Positions 62,523-64,000 of a stretch of 64,000 nucleotides of DNA are shown here, one piece after another. The position numbers and the translations under genes are program-made. This DNA is from Mycobacterium paraense. GTDB lineage: Bacteria; Actinomycetota; Actinomycetes; Mycobacteriales; Mycobacteriaceae. A model generated the notes under the pieces. It was given only the letters and a program-made list of their open reading frames with translations, ran no database searches and was not told where the DNA came from. Within the stretch, counting starts at the first letter, position 1. Every line of letters begins with the position of its first letter. Location of the stretch: the NCBI RefSeq assembly GCF_002101815.1, contig NZ_LQPM01000007.1:310001-374000 (forward strand), written 5' to 3'.

Positions 62523-62563
62523 CTGACATATCTGCGATCTGCGGTAAAATCGTACCTAAGGTA
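62523..62563 (+). promoter_or_regulatory. Candidate promoter and inverted repeat before the adenylating enzyme
   Basis: CTGACA at 62523-62528 and TAAAAT at 62545-62550 are separated by 16 bases, close to a housekeeping sigma promoter. Just downstream, TACCT-A-AGGTA at 62553-62563 is a perfect short inverted repeat at about the transcription start, where a repressor could bind. Confidence 0.4.
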
Positions 62564-62604
62564 GGCAATCCCGCCCGGCTCCAACCCTTCGTGAGGAAAC
62601 CATT

Positions 62605-64000
62605 GTGCCTGTACACGACATAGCGGAAGGCGTAGCGGACCGCGACGTCCTGGGTGCGGTATTAGACCACGCCGACCAAGCTCCGGATCGGCCCGCGGTC
62701 AAGGACCTGGACAGCTCGCTGACCCGCGGCGAGTTGCGCGCCGCGGCCGGGCGAGTGGCCGCCGGCCTGATCCAGAAAGGCGTCGTACCCGGGGATCGGG
62801 TTGCCCTGCTGATCGGCAATTCCGTGGACTTCGTGGTGGCGGCACTGGGCTGCCTGTGGGCAGGGGTCACGTTCGTTCCGCTGGCTATCACCGATCCGGA
62901 TCTCCGCCGTGCGCAGATCGTGGCCGACTGCCGGCCCGCGCAGGTCGTCACGGCGGGCTCGGACCCAGCGGCGCCGTCCGGGCTTCCCGCGGGCACGGCG
63001 TGGACCTCGTTATCGGACCTGAGCTCCGCAGATGAGCCGACGCCGCCACCGCTGACGGGTCCCGTCTCCTACATCATTTACACGTCGGGCACGACCGGCG
63101 CCCCCAAGGGGGTGCAGATCCCCGCGGGGGCCTTCTTCAACGCGGCCCGGGCGTGCGCCGACGCGGTGGGGCTGACGTCCGAGGACCGGGCCCTCTGCGT
63201 TTCGCCCGTGCACTTCGACGGGTCGTTCTCCGCGATGTTTCCTCCGCTCATCCGCGGCGTGCCACTCGTCATTCCCGACCGGGAAGCGCTGCTGTTTCCA
63301 CGGAGGTTCTTCTCGATCGTCGACAGCGAGGGCATCACGGCGACCAGTTTCTCGCCGAGCTATCTCCGGTTGCTCCGGTCCAGCGGCCGCCTGGAGCGGC
63401 TGGCCGGCACCGCGCTCAGGGTGATCGCGTTGGGCGGCGAGGCGCCATCCAGCGCCGACATCAGGGCGCTGTGGGCCGCCAGCCCGGGGCTGCGGGTGGT
63501 GAACCGCTACGGCCCGACCGAGACGACCATCGCCGTCGCCCACCTGGAGCTGACGCGCGAGCTGCTCGACGCCGGGCCGGTACCGATCGGTCATCCCCAC
63601 CCCGGCAGCTCGTTCCACCTCGTCGACGAGGACGGACGGCTGGTGGATGAGCCCGGCGTGGTCGGCGAGCTCTACATCGGCGGACCGCAGCTCATGGCGG
63701 GATACCTGAACGACCCGACGCTGAGCGCGGCGGCGCTGCGGAGGGACGTCGTCGAAGGAACCACCCTCTATCGCACCGGTGACCTGGTCTTCCGCGACGA
63801 CCGGGGCAACTACGTGTACGTGGGGCGCGCCGACCGGGTCATCAAGCGTCATGGCGTGCGGATGTCGCTGGTGGAGGTGACCGACGCCCTCGGCGGTGTC
63901 GACGGGGTCGCGTCCGCCGCGTGCACGACCTTCAACCTGGAGGGCGGTCTCGGGGTCGTCGCGTTCGTGGTGCCGGACGGCGAACTCACCCCCGTCGCCA
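62605..64000 (+). CDS. Amino-acid-type adenylating enzyme (partial, runs off the window)
   Basis: At least 465 residues are inside the window; the frame is open at the end. Motif A3 is Y-T-S-G-T-T-G-A-P-K-G from residue 159. Motif A4 is H-F-D-G-S, with Asp205 as in enzymes that bind the alpha-amino group of an amino acid. N-R-Y-G-P-T-E-T-T is A5, G-E-L-Y-I-G-G is A6, Y-R-T-G-D-L is A7 and G-R-A-D-R-V-I-K-R-H-G-V-R-M is A8. It activates an amino acid as AMP ester and loads it on a carrier. GAGGA lies before the GTG start. It could be a single enzyme acting with the carrier at 59946-60191 or the first module of a peptide synthetase; the part beyond 64000 decides this. Confidence 0.88.
   Translation, partial: MPVHDIAEGVADRDVLGAVLDHADQAPDRPAVKDLDSSLTRGELRAAAGRVAAGLIQKGVVPGDRVALLIGNSVDFVVAALGCLWAGVTFVPLAITDPDLRRAQIVADCRPAQVVTAGSDPAAPSGLPAGTAWTSLSDLSSADEPTPPPLTGPVSYIIYTSGTTGAPKGVQIPAGAFFNAARACADAVGLTSEDRALCVSPVHFDGSFSAMFPPLIRGVPLVIPDREALLFPRRFFSIVDSEGITATSFSPSYLRLLRSSGRLERLAGTALRVIALGGEAPSSADIRALWAASPGLRVVNRYGPTETTIAVAHLELTRELLDAGPVPIGHPHPGSSFHLVDEDGRLVDEPGVVGELYIGGPQLMAGYLNDPTLSAAALRRDVVEGTTLYRTGDLVFRDDRGNYVYVGRADRVIKRHGVRMSLVEVTDALGGVDGVASAACTTFNLEGGLGVVAFVVPDGELTPVA

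Noticed and set aside
62553..62575. Possible IdeR iron box before the adenylating enzyme
   Set aside because: The sequence around CTAAGGTAGGCAATCC agrees with the 19-base IdeR consensus at only about 11 positions, too few to call; the short inverted repeat is reported instead.

Overview
This window is from a Mycobacterium genome. It carries the conserved block known from M. tuberculosis as Rv0998-Rv1005c (pat, lipoproteins, alkB-like gene, arcA, pmt, rsmI, a secreted Pro-rich protein, pabB) in the expected relative order. It also has an EccE5-type ESX component, an Rv1354c-like GGDEF-EAL protein, a Culp-type cutinase and a Rv0218/Rv0219-like pair. High GC, frequent GTG starts and 4-nt stop/start overlaps agree. 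The exact species cannot be read from the sequence by eye.

Region 1 (1-15006, all + strand) looks like one transcription unit for a Wzx/Wzy-dependent exopolysaccharide. In order it holds the tail of an RmlC-like epimerase, a WecG/TagA-type transferase, an initiating polyprenyl-phosphate sugar transferase, a Wzx flippase, a GT2-GT4 fusion, an FAD/NAD(P)-fold protein, a sugar C-methyltransferase and a degenerate twin of it, a GT4, a chain-length/BY-kinase-like protein without the Walker A lysine, a Wzy-like polymerase and another GT4. A convergent lipoprotein (DUF4832-like) and a GAF-GGDEF-EAL c-di-GMP enzyme follow on the - strand, suggesting (inference) c-di-GMP control of the polymer.

Region 2 (18727-30887) holds an FkbM methyltransferase, an oxidoreductase plus ECF41-type sigma factor unit with a recognisable ECF41-like promoter, and then the conserved pabB-to-pat block.

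Region 3 (30977-55058) is accessory. It has an orphan eccE5 paralogue, an SDR/GMC oxidoreductase pair, an FkbM methyltransferase, and a D-glycero-D-manno-heptose pathway cluster (gmhB, GT4, gmhA, hddA; the nucleotidyltransferase hddC is not seen). It also has three related SGNH domains (two free lipoproteins, one fused to an AT3 acyltransferase), a Tat-exported GH5-like hydrolase, several glycosyltransferases, a methyltransferase, and a second flippase with a GT-C-like membrane protein. Together these look like a second cell-surface glycan locus with acyl and methyl decoration.

Region 4 (55204-64000) holds the Rv0218/Rv0219-like molybdopterin/cytochrome b pair, a double alpha/beta-hydrolase with non-serine elbows, a small secreted protein, an acyl carrier protein with its own AcpS-type phosphopantetheinyl transferase, a PaiB-like protein, a GNAT, a cutinase, and the start of an amino-acid-type adenylating enzyme that runs off the window. 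The carrier, transferase and adenylating enzyme could form an aminoacyl-carrier pathway (inference).

No tRNA, rRNA, CRISPR array or insertion sequence was recognised.
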